Assembly: GCF_009767585.1 (NCBI RefSeq)
Contig: NZ_WSNW01000001.1
Coordinates: forward strand, 1,208,090-1,272,089
Direction of reading: 5' to 3'
DNA from: Coprobacillus cateniformis
GTDB taxonomy: Bacteria; Bacillota_I; Bacilli_A; Erysipelotrichales; Coprobacillaceae
DNA: 64,000 bases
Positions 1 to 6,565 of the stretch are shown one piece after another. Each line of letters starts with the position of its first letter. The stretch's first letter is position 1. Below the pieces are notes generated by a model. It saw only the letters and a program-made list of their open reading frames with translations, did no database searches and was not told the origin of the DNA. Both the position numbers and the translations under genes were made by a program.

Positions 1-202
1 AATATTCTTCAAATTGTTTGCGTTTAATTAGAGTTCTTTTCCCAATTTTCAATGTAAATTGTTTTGCTTCCGGTTGCTTTGTAAGTTCTCGTATTGTTTC
101 TCTACCAATGCCCGTATATACATACATTTCATCAATAGAAAGTGCTATCTTATGCCACAACGGAACGCTCTCGCTTTTACTGGAAAACCACTCATCACTC
201 AA
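1..202 (-). CDS. Excisionase-like DNA-binding protein, partial (third of three)
   Basis: This reading frame runs off the left edge of the window. It starts at a TTG (202) that overlaps the stop of the upstream excisionase-like gene, which suggests translational coupling. The visible 67 residues have the same plan as the two genes upstream: a hydrophobic lead (VPLWHKIALSIDE), a YTGI turn, then KIGKRTLIKRKQFEEY, the basic wing of Xis-type winged-helix proteins. Xis proteins bend attachment-site DNA and steer a tyrosine integrase toward excision. The integrase itself would be expected just beyond the window and is not visible. The role as an excisionase is inferred from family resemblance and position. 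Confidence 0.65.
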   Translation of the reverse strand, partial: MSDEWFSSKSESVPLWHKIALSIDEMYVYTGIGRETIRELTKQPEAKQFTLKIGKRTLIKRKQFEEY

Positions 203-425
203 TCTGTTCATCATCTGCACCTCCCTTAAATTCCGATGTCTGAATAAATTTCTCGAATGCTTTTCTCTTGATAAATCTGCGATTACCCATCCACAATACA
301 AATGGACAGGCATATAGATTTGTTATTTCAATCAGTTTTTTCTCACTGATTCCTGTATAAAAAGACGCTTCTCTTATGGTTAATATAGGCTTATGCTCTA
401 ATGGCATTTCTTTTTTGCTTTGCAT
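195..425 (-). CDS. Excisionase-like DNA-binding protein (second of three)
   Basis: A 76-residue protein with the Xis/MerR-like winged-helix layout: helix-turn-helix around TIREASFYTGISEKKL, then the wing FVLWMGNRRFIKRKAFEKFI. It resembles the Tn916/Tn1549 excisionase group, which recruit and direct the integrase in element excision. It is the middle member of three consecutive paralogues on the minus strand, with a 91-base gap to the upstream copy and an overlap with the downstream one. Residue-level differences between the copies show old divergence rather than a recent duplication. It could also act as a small transcriptional regulator. Confidence 0.75.
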   Translation of the reverse strand: MQSKKEMPLEHKPILTIREASFYTGISEKKLIEITNLYACPFVLWMGNRRFIKRKAFEKFIQTSEFKGGADDEQIE

Positions 426-516
426 TTCGTCCTCCTTGTATTGATGGCATCAGTATATTCATTTTTCTGCGATAAGCCCATTATGCAATCGGACTCATCG
501 CAGATTTGACTTTTTA

Positions 517-738
517 CTATATTGAATACTGCCTTTCGAGGTATTCCTCAAAGGATTTTCTCTTGATTACCCTGCGACTTCCTATCCATATCACAAAAGG
601 ACAGTCCTCCGATTCTGACATCTCATATATCTTATTGGCACTTATCCCTGTGTAAATTGAAGTTTCCGTTACCGATAAAACAGGTTTTAACCAAAGCGGG
701 ATGTCATAACTTACAATTTCATATCTTTTCTTAGACAT
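517..738 (-). CDS. Excisionase-like DNA-binding protein (first of three)
   Basis: A 73-residue protein with the same architecture as its two downstream neighbours: LSVTETSIYTGISANKIYEM forms the helix-turn-helix and FVIWIGSRRVIKRKSFEEYL the wing. It overlaps the end of the MazF-like gene by 8 bases, so the two are probably co-translated. Function as an ICE excisionase is inferred from the fold and the expected xis-int arrangement at an element end. Which of the three copies is the true Xis cannot be told from sequence alone. Confidence 0.75.
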   Translation of the reverse strand: MSKKRYEIVSYDIPLWLKPVLSVTETSIYTGISANKIYEMSESEDCPFVIWIGSRRVIKRKSFEEYLERQYSI

Positions 739-1291
739 TCTGACACCCCTTTTCTCTTGCGTTGTACTGTCTTTCGGTAATCACATAATCCCAACCGGTT
801 TGATTGCATTTATCACAATGGTCTTTGACCTTAGCAAACGGGTCAAGGCGACGCACGATATAATCGGGATTGTGAATATAATCTTTCAGGCACTTTTGGC
901 AAAGGCAACGGATATTTTCTTTCTTTTCTTCCTTATAAATCCAAAGTCCGAAAGTCTTTTTAAGCGTTATATTTATCCGCCTTAAAAGCTGCTCATCTTC
1001 AATCGTTCCGATGTAATCTCTGAGTTCATCTTTGTTTACTGTCTGAAGTTGCTCCAGTAGAACCATTGACGGCTTCTTGAGTCCAAACTCCTGACCGAGC
1101 AGGATATGTGACGGCAGGTATCTTTTCTTGATAACGCCTGTTACAGCAGCCACAATAATTGTTGGTGCGTTTCTGTTATAATCATCTGCCTGAATTACAA
1201 GTACCGGTCGTGTTCCGCTTTGTATCGAACCTGTTCGTGTTCCGAAGTCGTAGTAGAATAAATCCCCACGGCAAATTGTTTTTTCTTTCAT
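731..1291 (-). CDS. MazF/PemK-family protein with C-terminal zinc ribbon
   Basis: The first ~115 residues match the MazF/PemK toxin fold: GDLFYYDFG, then GTRPVLVIQADDYNR, then the hydrophobic strand TIIVAAVTG. MazF proteins cut single-stranded RNA in the cytoplasm. The last ~60 residues are an unusual addition with two CxxC pairs (CLCQKC and CDKC), a likely zinc ribbon. The total of 186 residues compares with about 110 for plain MazF. No MazE-like antitoxin is encoded next to it; the neighbours are a sigma-like protein upstream and an excisionase-like protein downstream, which overlaps it by 8 bases. It may be a toxin whose antitoxin lies elsewhere, or a MazF-derived regulator of the element. 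Confidence 0.75.
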   Translation of the reverse strand: MKEKTICRGDLFYYDFGTRTGSIQSGTRPVLVIQADDYNRNAPTIIVAAVTGVIKKRYLPSHILLGQEFGLKKPSMVLLEQLQTVNKDELRDYIGTIEDEQLLRRINITLKKTFGLWIYKEEKKENIRCLCQKCLKDYIHNPDYIVRRLDPFAKVKDHCDKCNQTGWDYVITERQYNAREKGCQNV

Positions 1292-1395
1292 ATGTAAAAC
1301 CTCACATTTCTAAATATTTTGAAGTGTCATTCGTATCCGGAATGAAATAACCCCTTCACTCATTGCACAAAAGAGTTCATTTTGGACACCCAAAA

Positions 1396-1983
1396 TCAGA
1401 GGTTCTCATAAAATTTCTTAAAATTTTTCTTTGCCGCTTCAATAGATTTGCTGACAGAACTGTGATAAGTACCTTCTTCTACGGCTATTTCACGACAGCT
1501 CTTTCCCTCAATGACAAACTTATACAATCTTCGTTCCTGAGCTGGTTTCATCATTGAAAGCACTATTCTAACTTTCTCAATTTCACGCAGACGCTGTAAT
1601 TCTTTCCTCTCTGCAATTTCTTCTGCTTCTCTGAGTTCAAATGGGTCAACAAAATCTAAGAATGCTTCATTATGGAATTGCTCAAATAAATCATCTTCAT
1701 AACAAAAAGCATCTAAATGTCTTGCATCTCGCATTTCACATCTATGAGTTTCTCTGTTATCGTCAATAATCACTTTTCCCTGTGCCATAGACAGCAGGAC
1801 AAATGGAGTATATCTGCTGATAATATCTGGATATTTATCCCACAGTTCTTCTTCGGTAAGTTCGGTAATAACTGCCCATTTCTCTGTGCCGGTATATCCG
1901 TCATATTCATATTTGAGGTTCATAAGTTTACAATCTCTTGCGAAAAGTTCTTCCTGATTATTTAATTTGTTGTTCTTTGTCAT
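1396..1983 (-). CDS. Sigma-factor-like / helix-turn-helix regulator
   Basis: A 195-residue acidic protein. Its last ~55 residues form a sigma-region-4-type helix-turn-helix: AQERRLYKFVIEGKSCREIA, then TYHSSVSKSIEAAKKNFKKF. The N-terminal ~140 residues carry no domain I recognise. Such proteins occur near xis-int in Tn1549-like ICEs, where a sigma-like activator can drive excision genes; that role is inferred here. A good ribosome binding site (AAGGAG) precedes the ATG, but it lies in the 3' arm of an 11-bp perfect inverted repeat, which suggests translational control. The MazF-like and excisionase-like genes follow 104 bases downstream. Confidence 0.6.
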   Translation of the reverse strand: MTKNNKLNNQEELFARDCKLMNLKYEYDGYTGTEKWAVITELTEEELWDKYPDIISRYTPFVLLSMAQGKVIIDDNRETHRCEMRDARHLDAFCYEDDLFEQFHNEAFLDFVDPFELREAEEIAERKELQRLREIEKVRIVLSMMKPAQERRLYKFVIEGKSCREIAVEEGTYHSSVSKSIEAAKKNFKKFYENL

Positions 1984-1985
1984 TT

Positions 1986-2047
1986 CCGTAATCTCCTTGA
2001 ATTTGAATTTTTGAATTGGTTTGAAATCAAAAATTCGGAGATTACGG
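1986..2047 (-). promoter_or_regulatory. RBS-sequestering hairpin in the leader of the sigma-like gene
   Basis: On the minus strand CCGTAATCTCC (2047-2037) is perfectly complementary to GGAGATTACGG (1996-1986). The second arm contains the Shine-Dalgarno of the gene starting at 1983. Inner complementary blocks (GAATTTTTGA with TCAAAAATTC) extend the stem further. Folding would hide the ribosome binding site, so translation may need a trigger such as a protein, RNA or temperature. The pairing is visible in the sequence; the regulation is inferred. Confidence 0.65.
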
Positions 2048-2084
2048 GTATTTAGCTATCTGGCACTGCCATGCGTTATAAAAC

Positions 2085-2116
2085 ATAAAAGTCCTTTCCC
2101 AAGTAAGGGAAAAGAC
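2085..2116 (-). terminator. Rho-independent terminator
   Basis: The inverted repeat GTCCTTTCCC / GGGAAAAGAC is followed on the minus strand by a short T run. It is the second of two terminators between the zinc-ribbon gene and the sigma-like gene. Confidence 0.5.
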
Positions 2117-2153
2117 CTAATACTGCACGAAGCATAATCGAATAAAACAGCAA

Positions 2154-2226
2154 CAAAAAAAGCACCGTCGAATCTGGACAGCAAAGAATACTTCTATTCT
2201 TCACTTATCCGGCTTCGTACGGTGCT
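2154..2226 (-). terminator. Long-stem Rho-independent terminator
   Basis: The outer arms AGCACCGT (2161-2168) and ACGGTGCT (2219-2226) enclose a second complementary pair (AAGAATA / TATTCTT). On the minus strand the stem is followed by seven T residues. It ends the repressor-protease transcript before the sigma-like gene, which must then have its own promoter. The ~66-nt two-part stem is longer than a usual terminator. Confidence 0.75.
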
Positions 2227-2299
2227 TGGTAGTTTAGCAAATAAATTGCTTATCTCCGCTTACTCGATTAGAAATCGTTTCGATATTTACTTGTAATCT

Positions 2300-2548
2300 T
2301 CATCGCCTGCAATTCCTGCCATATCCGTTCCTACGGATTCTTCGGAAGTAAGCAAGATTTAAAATGTGGACATTCTTGCATTTCTGACACTTCACACTCA
2401 AATGTCCGGTTGCGTCTGAAAAAACTCTCTGTATCCTGAACCCGCAAGTCGGGCAGAGAATATCACGCTCTTTCAGGCTTTCTGCTTCTACTCTTGACAG
2501 AAGCAATCTCTTTTGTATTTCAGGTGCTACCTGAGTCTGTAACCTCAT
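2300..2548 (-). CDS. Small zinc-ribbon protein
   Basis: An 82-residue protein with two CxxC-type pairs (CPTCGFRIQRV and CQKC), giving a probable zinc ribbon. A helical N-terminus precedes it. It overlaps the end of the ImmA-type protease gene by 4 bases (ATGA-style coupling) and closes the repressor-protease operon. Similar small zinc-binding proteins sit beside ImmA/IrrE genes in Tn1549-like elements. I do not recognise a specific function; nucleic-acid or protein binding is the obvious guess. Confidence 0.6.
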   Translation of the reverse strand: MRLQTQVAPEIQKRLLLSRVEAESLKERDILCPTCGFRIQRVFSDATGHLSVKCQKCKNVHILNLAYFRRIRRNGYGRNCRR

Positions 2549-3270
2549 TGCGAAACACCTCCAAGATTTAATTCATTGGAAATGTACTCAAGGATATTGT
2601 GATACTCAAATAGTCCCATATCTCTCAATCTGATAACCAAAGCTGTATAGGATACTCCGATATAAGCTGCCATTCTACGGATAACTGCTTTATCCTTTGA
2701 AGTGATGGTATTATCGCCATAAACTTTTATCGGATTTGACTGATTATATTTCGCCAAGGCATTTTCAATAATTCTTCTCGGCATAAGAAGCGAAGCTCCC
2801 ATTGTATCTGCCTGCCACTCAACAGACGCAAACATCTGAGCCAGTTCCTCTTTGGAATAACTACGCTCACTGTCATACTCTGCATGAAAGCGTCCTTCAC
2901 TCGGCATTGCATACATCTTACTCAAGATATGATGTGACGCTTCGTGTGCCATTGTAAACCTGCGACGTCCCTGCTCCTTTTCAGCAAGAAGAAATTTATC
3001 AAGTACGATGGTATCTTTCGGGAAAACAAAGGGAATAATTTTTCCGTCCTGATGTACCAGCAGTGGTGTTGCTCCATCTGCCAGAAAACCAATCCTGCCT
3101 GCATCATCTTCTGCGAAAGAAGCGTATTCAATTCGTAACATAAGAAATTCTGTAATGAAATGTTCTATGTCGATGGATTGAATCACTCGATTGCTAAACT
3201 TATTAGCATAAGCTGTTATCAAGCCTTCGCTGATTTCTTCCAACTCGGCTCTTGACATATAAATACTCAA
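2545..3270 (-). CDS. ImmA/IrrE-family zinc metallopeptidase
   Basis: The gluzincin motif HEASHHIL (HExxH), preceded by RRRFTMA, identifies the ImmA/IrrE family. In ICEBs1 and related elements ImmA cleaves the element repressor after DNA damage or quorum signals, releasing excision and transfer genes. At 241 residues the length fits, with a helical C-terminal domain after the catalytic region. The first possible start is a TTG at 3270 that overlaps the stop of a 39-residue upstream gene; an ATG four codons later is an alternative. It lies two genes downstream of a LexA-type repressor, its most likely functional partner. Confidence 0.85.
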   Translation of the reverse strand: MSIYMSRAELEEISEGLITAYANKFSNRVIQSIDIEHFITEFLMLRIEYASFAEDDAGRIGFLADGATPLLVHQDGKIIPFVFPKDTIVLDKFLLAEKEQGRRRFTMAHEASHHILSKMYAMPSEGRFHAEYDSERSYSKEELAQMFASVEWQADTMGASLLMPRRIIENALAKYNQSNPIKVYGDNTITSKDKAVIRRMAAYIGVSYTALVIRLRDMGLFEYHNILEYISNELNLGGVSQ

Positions 3271-3386
3271 GTTGTGTCCACCTCCGACTCCACCTTGTCC
3301 GGCGGTGCAACTCCTCCGGCAAAGTTCTGTTGTATTTCCGCACTATCCAAATTGATTAGATAGCGAATTCCTTCAAGTGTTCTCAT
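3267..3386 (-). CDS. Small hypothetical protein (39 aa)
   Basis: A 39-codon frame starting MRTLEGIRYLINLD and ending EVDTT, with an AGAGGA ribosome binding site. It fills the gap between the LexA-type repressor and the ImmA-type protease, and its TGA overlaps the TTG start of the protease. The tight spacing suggests a real, translationally coupled gene. I recognise no domain. Confidence 0.5.
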   Translation of the reverse strand: MRTLEGIRYLINLDSAEIQQNFAGGVAPPDKVESEVDTT

Positions 3387-3400
3387 TCGTCTGTCCTCTG

Positions 3401-4000
3401 CTATAGTTCTTTGATGATGTGACAAGCCACACCCTGAATGCAGCACTCATCTACAATGATGTCTTTCATCTTCTTATTTTCCGGATGGAGAATGATTTTC
3501 TTATTCTCATCATCTCGGAAGTAACGTTTCAATGTATTCTGATTATCCACAAGGGCAACTACTATATCGCCCTCATTGGCTTCTACCTGCTTTTTGACAA
3601 CCACAAGGTCGCCGTCATCAATCCCTGCTTCAATCATAGACTGACCGCTTGCTCTTAATATAAAGAAATCTCCTTTGCCGAAAATAGCAGCAGGAAGTGA
3701 TACATATTCTTCAATATTTTCTTCCTCATACTGAGGACTACCACAAGGAATAGAACCTACAATCGGTGTCTGTGTCTGTTCGCCACTGTACTTACGGGTC
3801 ACATTGGTACTAATCTCCTGCCCGTCGTACTCAATCATATTCTTCTCAGCCATCTCTATCAAGTATTTGTATGCTGTACCTCTGGCAATACCAACAGCTT
3901 CAGCAATTTTTGTAGTCGATGGGGATTGTCTGTTTTGCAGGTAATAATCCTCGATATACTTTTTTATTTCACTCATAAGTTCAGGACTCTTGCTTCTCAT
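3401..4000 (-). CDS. LexA-type repressor (S24 family), ICE regulator
   Basis: A 199-residue protein with an N-terminal winged helix (residues ~1-65, STTKIAEAVGIARGTAYKYL) and a C-terminal S24 peptidase fold. The self-cleavage site is Cys-Gly in SIPCGSP rather than Ala-Gly as in classical LexA. The catalytic Ser lies in SGQSMIE and the Lys in NTLKRYF. Family knowledge predicts RecA-stimulated self-cleavage after DNA damage, which derepresses its targets. It sits at the head of an operon with an ImmA-type protease, and its own promoter overlaps a 9-bp inverted repeat, so autoregulation is likely. It could be a chromosomal LexA paralogue, but the context suggests the element's own repressor. Confidence 0.85.
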   Translation of the reverse strand: MRSKSPELMSEIKKYIEDYYLQNRQSPSTTKIAEAVGIARGTAYKYLIEMAEKNMIEYDGQEISTNVTRKYSGEQTQTPIVGSIPCGSPQYEEENIEEYVSLPAAIFGKGDFFILRASGQSMIEAGIDDGDLVVVKKQVEANEGDIVVALVDNQNTLKRYFRDDENKKIILHPENKKMKDIIVDECCIQGVACHIIKEL

Positions 4001-4052
4001 ACCTGCGCCTCACTTTCTTTTCTATCGGAAGCAGTTTGCTTTCGATAGTTTT

Positions 4053-4094
4053 ATTATACCTGATACGAAAAATTTTTCAAGTAGGTTTTTCGTA
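4053..4094 (-). promoter_or_regulatory. Promoter and inverted-repeat operator of the LexA-type gene
   Basis: On the minus strand a -35-like TTGAAA (4080-4075) lies 16 bases from TATAAT (4058-4053), which precedes the LexA-type gene. A perfect 9-bp inverted repeat, TACGAAAAA at 4094-4086 and TTTTTCGTA at 4072-4064, brackets the -35 box. This is a strong candidate operator for autorepression. Confidence 0.65.
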
Positions 4095-4129
4095 AAAAAA
4101 AAGAGGTGTCGCAATTTGCTAACACCTCT
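4094..4129 (-). terminator. Rho-independent terminator of the WYL gene
   Basis: AGAGGTGT / ACACCTCT stem with a 12-base loop. On the minus strand it is followed by at least eight T residues that run into the LexA operator arm. Confidence 0.8.
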
Positions 4130-4189
4130 TCATTCTTTAATATTGACTTTACGCTTTATGCAGACCATACACATAAATGCAAATCTACA

Positions 4190-5173
4190 CTATTCATTCT
4201 CTTTCATATCTTCAGTAGCTTTTGTAAGCATTTGTTTGTATTGCTCTTTCAAGCTTTCCGGTGCAAGTATCTGTACCTTGCCATTAAAGCCAAACACCCA
4301 ACCGAAAAAAGTCGGACTGGCTGATACTTCGGTCTGTATCCTGAAAGAAGTCATATCATACGCAAGGATTGTCACATCTTCTCCGAAACGGTCAACCATT
4401 GTTTTCATCAGACTGTTATCACATCGTAAATCCACAAGGACTTTCTCGCCTGAGAACATAAAGAATACTTCCTTTGTGTAATTCTCAATATCAAAATCAT
4501 CAGGCATAGGAATAATATCCTTATCCAGTATCTCCGGCTTGGAAGCAATACGGTCTACCCTGAAATTGATAACCTTGCTTTTCTTCTCAGAGTATCCGAG
4601 AACATAATAATAGTCCCCACACCAGAGAAGTTTATACGGGCTCAGCTTATAAATCTCGCCCTTGTTCTTCAGAACCTTTTTCTTTAATCCGGTATAATCA
4701 TAATACTGAAAAGAAATCTGCTTGCCTGCATTGATGGCGTCGTTTATAGCGTCGATGATGTAATATATCTGCTCATTATCCGGCTTAATTCGATTGACTA
4801 CATAATTATTACGCTTCAACTTTGCCACCTGCCCCGGACTGGTCATCGTATGTATTTTCTCAATCAGCGTTTCGCTTTTCTTCTTTGTAATGAACTTCGA
4901 TGACTCTACTGCATCTATCAGCAGTTTCAGCTCCGGCAGTTCAAACTTTCGGCTGGCTACAAAATACTTGCTCTGCGTCGAATGAATGGTTACAATATCC
5001 AGTCCATATTCCACAAGAGCTGCTATATCCTTCGTTATGGTTGTCCTGTGAGCAGAAATCCCAAATTCCTCATTCAAAATCCCGATGAGCTGCGTTGTAG
5101 AAAGCGGGTGTTCTTCATCAGTACGCTCCAACAAGATTTTCAGTAGATATAGTATTCTTGGTTTTGCTTCCAT
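4190..5173 (-). CDS. WYL-domain transcriptional regulator
   Basis: A 327-residue protein with an N-terminal helix-turn-helix (residues ~1-65, HPLSTTQLIGILNEEFGI), a central WYL domain (YKLSPYKLLWCGDYYYVLGY) and a WCX-like C-terminus. WYL regulators bind DNA and sense ligands, often nucleic acids, and many control defence or mobile-element functions. It is a single gene with its own terminator, between the repressor operon and the sortase module. Its target is unknown; position makes the ICE regulatory region or the surface module likely. Confidence 0.85.
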   Translation of the reverse strand: MEAKPRILYLLKILLERTDEEHPLSTTQLIGILNEEFGISAHRTTITKDIAALVEYGLDIVTIHSTQSKYFVASRKFELPELKLLIDAVESSKFITKKKSETLIEKIHTMTSPGQVAKLKRNNYVVNRIKPDNEQIYYIIDAINDAINAGKQISFQYYDYTGLKKKVLKNKGEIYKLSPYKLLWCGDYYYVLGYSEKKSKVINFRVDRIASKPEILDKDIIPMPDDFDIENYTKEVFFMFSGEKVLVDLRCDNSLMKTMVDRFGEDVTILAYDMTSFRIQTEVSASPTFFGWVFGFNGKVQILAPESLKEQYKQMLTKATEDMKENE

Positions 5174-5219
5174 ACATTTATCCTTTCTCGAACAGACTCA
5201 CCGCAAATTACAGTAAATT

Positions 5220-5993
5220 TCACCCGATTTCTTTTAAAATACCCATCAGTACAAAACGAGCATTGTCATATTCATAGGAACAGGTAGACAGTGTAAGCAG
5301 TCTGTCCTCATCGGATACAGTTGTCCCGGAGGTAAACAAGGAATTATCCAGCGCTGTTTTCAGCAGTCCACTACGTTCCTCTTTCGTTTTCTCAAATTCA
5401 TACACCTTTGAATCTGACGGTGTAACATATCCGGCGATCAGCTTCACTTTATAATTCTGCTTTGGTGTGAGCAGATACAAAACAGAATGTTCTTCGTAAT
5501 ATTCCTGCTTACTGTATTTAGGCAGAGAGCCGAACATCGTGTTGTTTTTCATATTATGACCGTAGATAATGGTATGCAGATCAGAACAATCGGCGGCGTT
5601 TCGGTAATCAATAAAAAGCGTTCCCGCTATATTCCAAGTACCGTCAAGCAGTCGGCGAAGATAATACTCGTTATCCTTGCTCTGTACTACCGGATAGTTG
5701 ATTTCGGTATCCGGGCAATAGAGCCAAGCAATAATGTCCTTGTTTTCTTCCTGCAAACGCTCAAAGTCTACCGTAATTGGTGCAGTTTCAGAAACAGGCT
5801 TTATCGCAGATTCTGTTTGTCCATTCTCCGTTTGCTGTGTTTGTGGTGCGGTTTCTATCGCTTTATCAATCAGCACATCATTCTGTCTTTGACTGTCCTG
5901 TGTTTCTTTCCAATAATCATAAATGTGATATGCAGATAAAGAAAAAACAGTTATACATACAGATAAAATCAGGATTTTCCATACCTTTTTAAT
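5220..5993 (-). CDS. Class B sortase, start codon unclear
   Basis: The catalytic His lies in YGHNMKNNTMFG and the Cys in TLSTCSYE, with Arg in ARFVLMG; together these mark a class B sortase, a membrane transpeptidase that links surface proteins to peptidoglycan. The first ordinary start is a GTG at 5876, but the in-frame sequence upstream (to an ATT at 5993) encodes a membrane anchor, KKVWKILILSVCITVFSLSA. The preceding stop carries an AAGGACGG ribosome binding site 5 to 12 bases before that ATT. Either a rare ATT start is used or the start has been mutated. The M64 surface protein with a SPQTG signal two genes upstream is the likely substrate. Confidence 0.85.
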   Translation of the reverse strand: MKKVWKILILSVCITVFSLSAYHIYDYWKETQDSQRQNDVLIDKAIETAPQTQQTENGQTESAIKPVSETAPITVDFERLQEENKDIIAWLYCPDTEINYPVVQSKDNEYYLRRLLDGTWNIAGTLFIDYRNAADCSDLHTIIYGHNMKNNTMFGSLPKYSKQEYYEEHSVLYLLTPKQNYKVKLIAGYVTPSDSKVYEFEKTKEERSGLLKTALDNSLFTSGTTVSDEDRLLTLSTCSYEYDNARFVLMGILKEIG

Positions 5994-6008
5994 AGCGTAA
6001 CACCGTCC

Positions 6009-6488
6009 TTATTTGTCTGCTTTTTTATCATGCACCTTAGTCAGCTCATAAGTTCCGCCGATTGTTCCTTCGCCACCGATGAGGGTGAGGGTATCGCCTT
6101 TGACACTAAACTCATAGGTTGCGTCATGTGCCGATTCGTTCACAAAGTCGATATATAGCTGATTGTCCTTGATTTCATAGGTAAAATCATAATCTGCAAG
6201 GGTGAGGAGCATTTCACCGCTGCCTTTGCCGTCAAATTCATAGGTAGTGTTGCTATCTAAATCCCAGGTGCCTGCAAGTGCGTCTGTCGCACCCGAACAG
6301 CCTTTTACAATCAAAATAATGGCAACAATAATCACAATCAGCAGGACAGAAGCACCGCCGATCAGCATACGGCGCTGGTTCTGTTTTTTCTTTTTCATTC
6401 TATTTCTAGAAGCGATTCGTTCCGACCGAGTTAAAGGTCTTTCCGAGTGCCTTTGCTCGCCGGGACTGATAGGTTGATAGTCTTGCAT
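6009..6488 (-). CDS. Membrane-anchored protein with DUF5640-like domain
   Basis: About 159 residues from MQDYQPISPGEQ, chosen because GGAG precedes that ATG. Residues ~1-40 are basic and cytoplasmic, one membrane segment follows (LIGGASVLLIVIIVAIILIV), and the C-terminal domain starts at LAGTWDLDSNTTYEF and resembles lipocalin-like stress modules. It lies between the M64 surface protein and the class B sortase and appears to be part of the same surface module. No enzymatic motif is visible. Confidence 0.6.
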   Translation of the reverse strand: MQDYQPISPGEQRHSERPLTRSERIASRNRMKKKKQNQRRMLIGGASVLLIVIIVAIILIVKGCSGATDALAGTWDLDSNTTYEFDGKGSGEMLLTLADYDFTYEIKDNQLYIDFVNESAHDATYEFSVKGDTLTLIGGEGTIGGTYELTKVHDKKADK

Positions 6489-6512
6489 CGCTTTCTCCAA
6501 TCTAAGCAGGAA

Positions 6513-6540
6513 GGCGGTAGCGGGAATCCCCGTCACCGCC
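6513..6540 (-). promoter_or_regulatory. GC-rich hairpin behind the M64 surface-protein gene
   Basis: GGCGGT-GACGGGG paired with CCCGC-TACCGCC, 26 bases after the surface-protein stop, without a T run. A very similar hairpin sits behind the second surface protein at 12468-12494. It may be a transcript-stabilising or processing stem. Confidence 0.4.
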
Positions 6541-6565
6541 CTTTGCTTAAAGGTCTATTGCTGAC

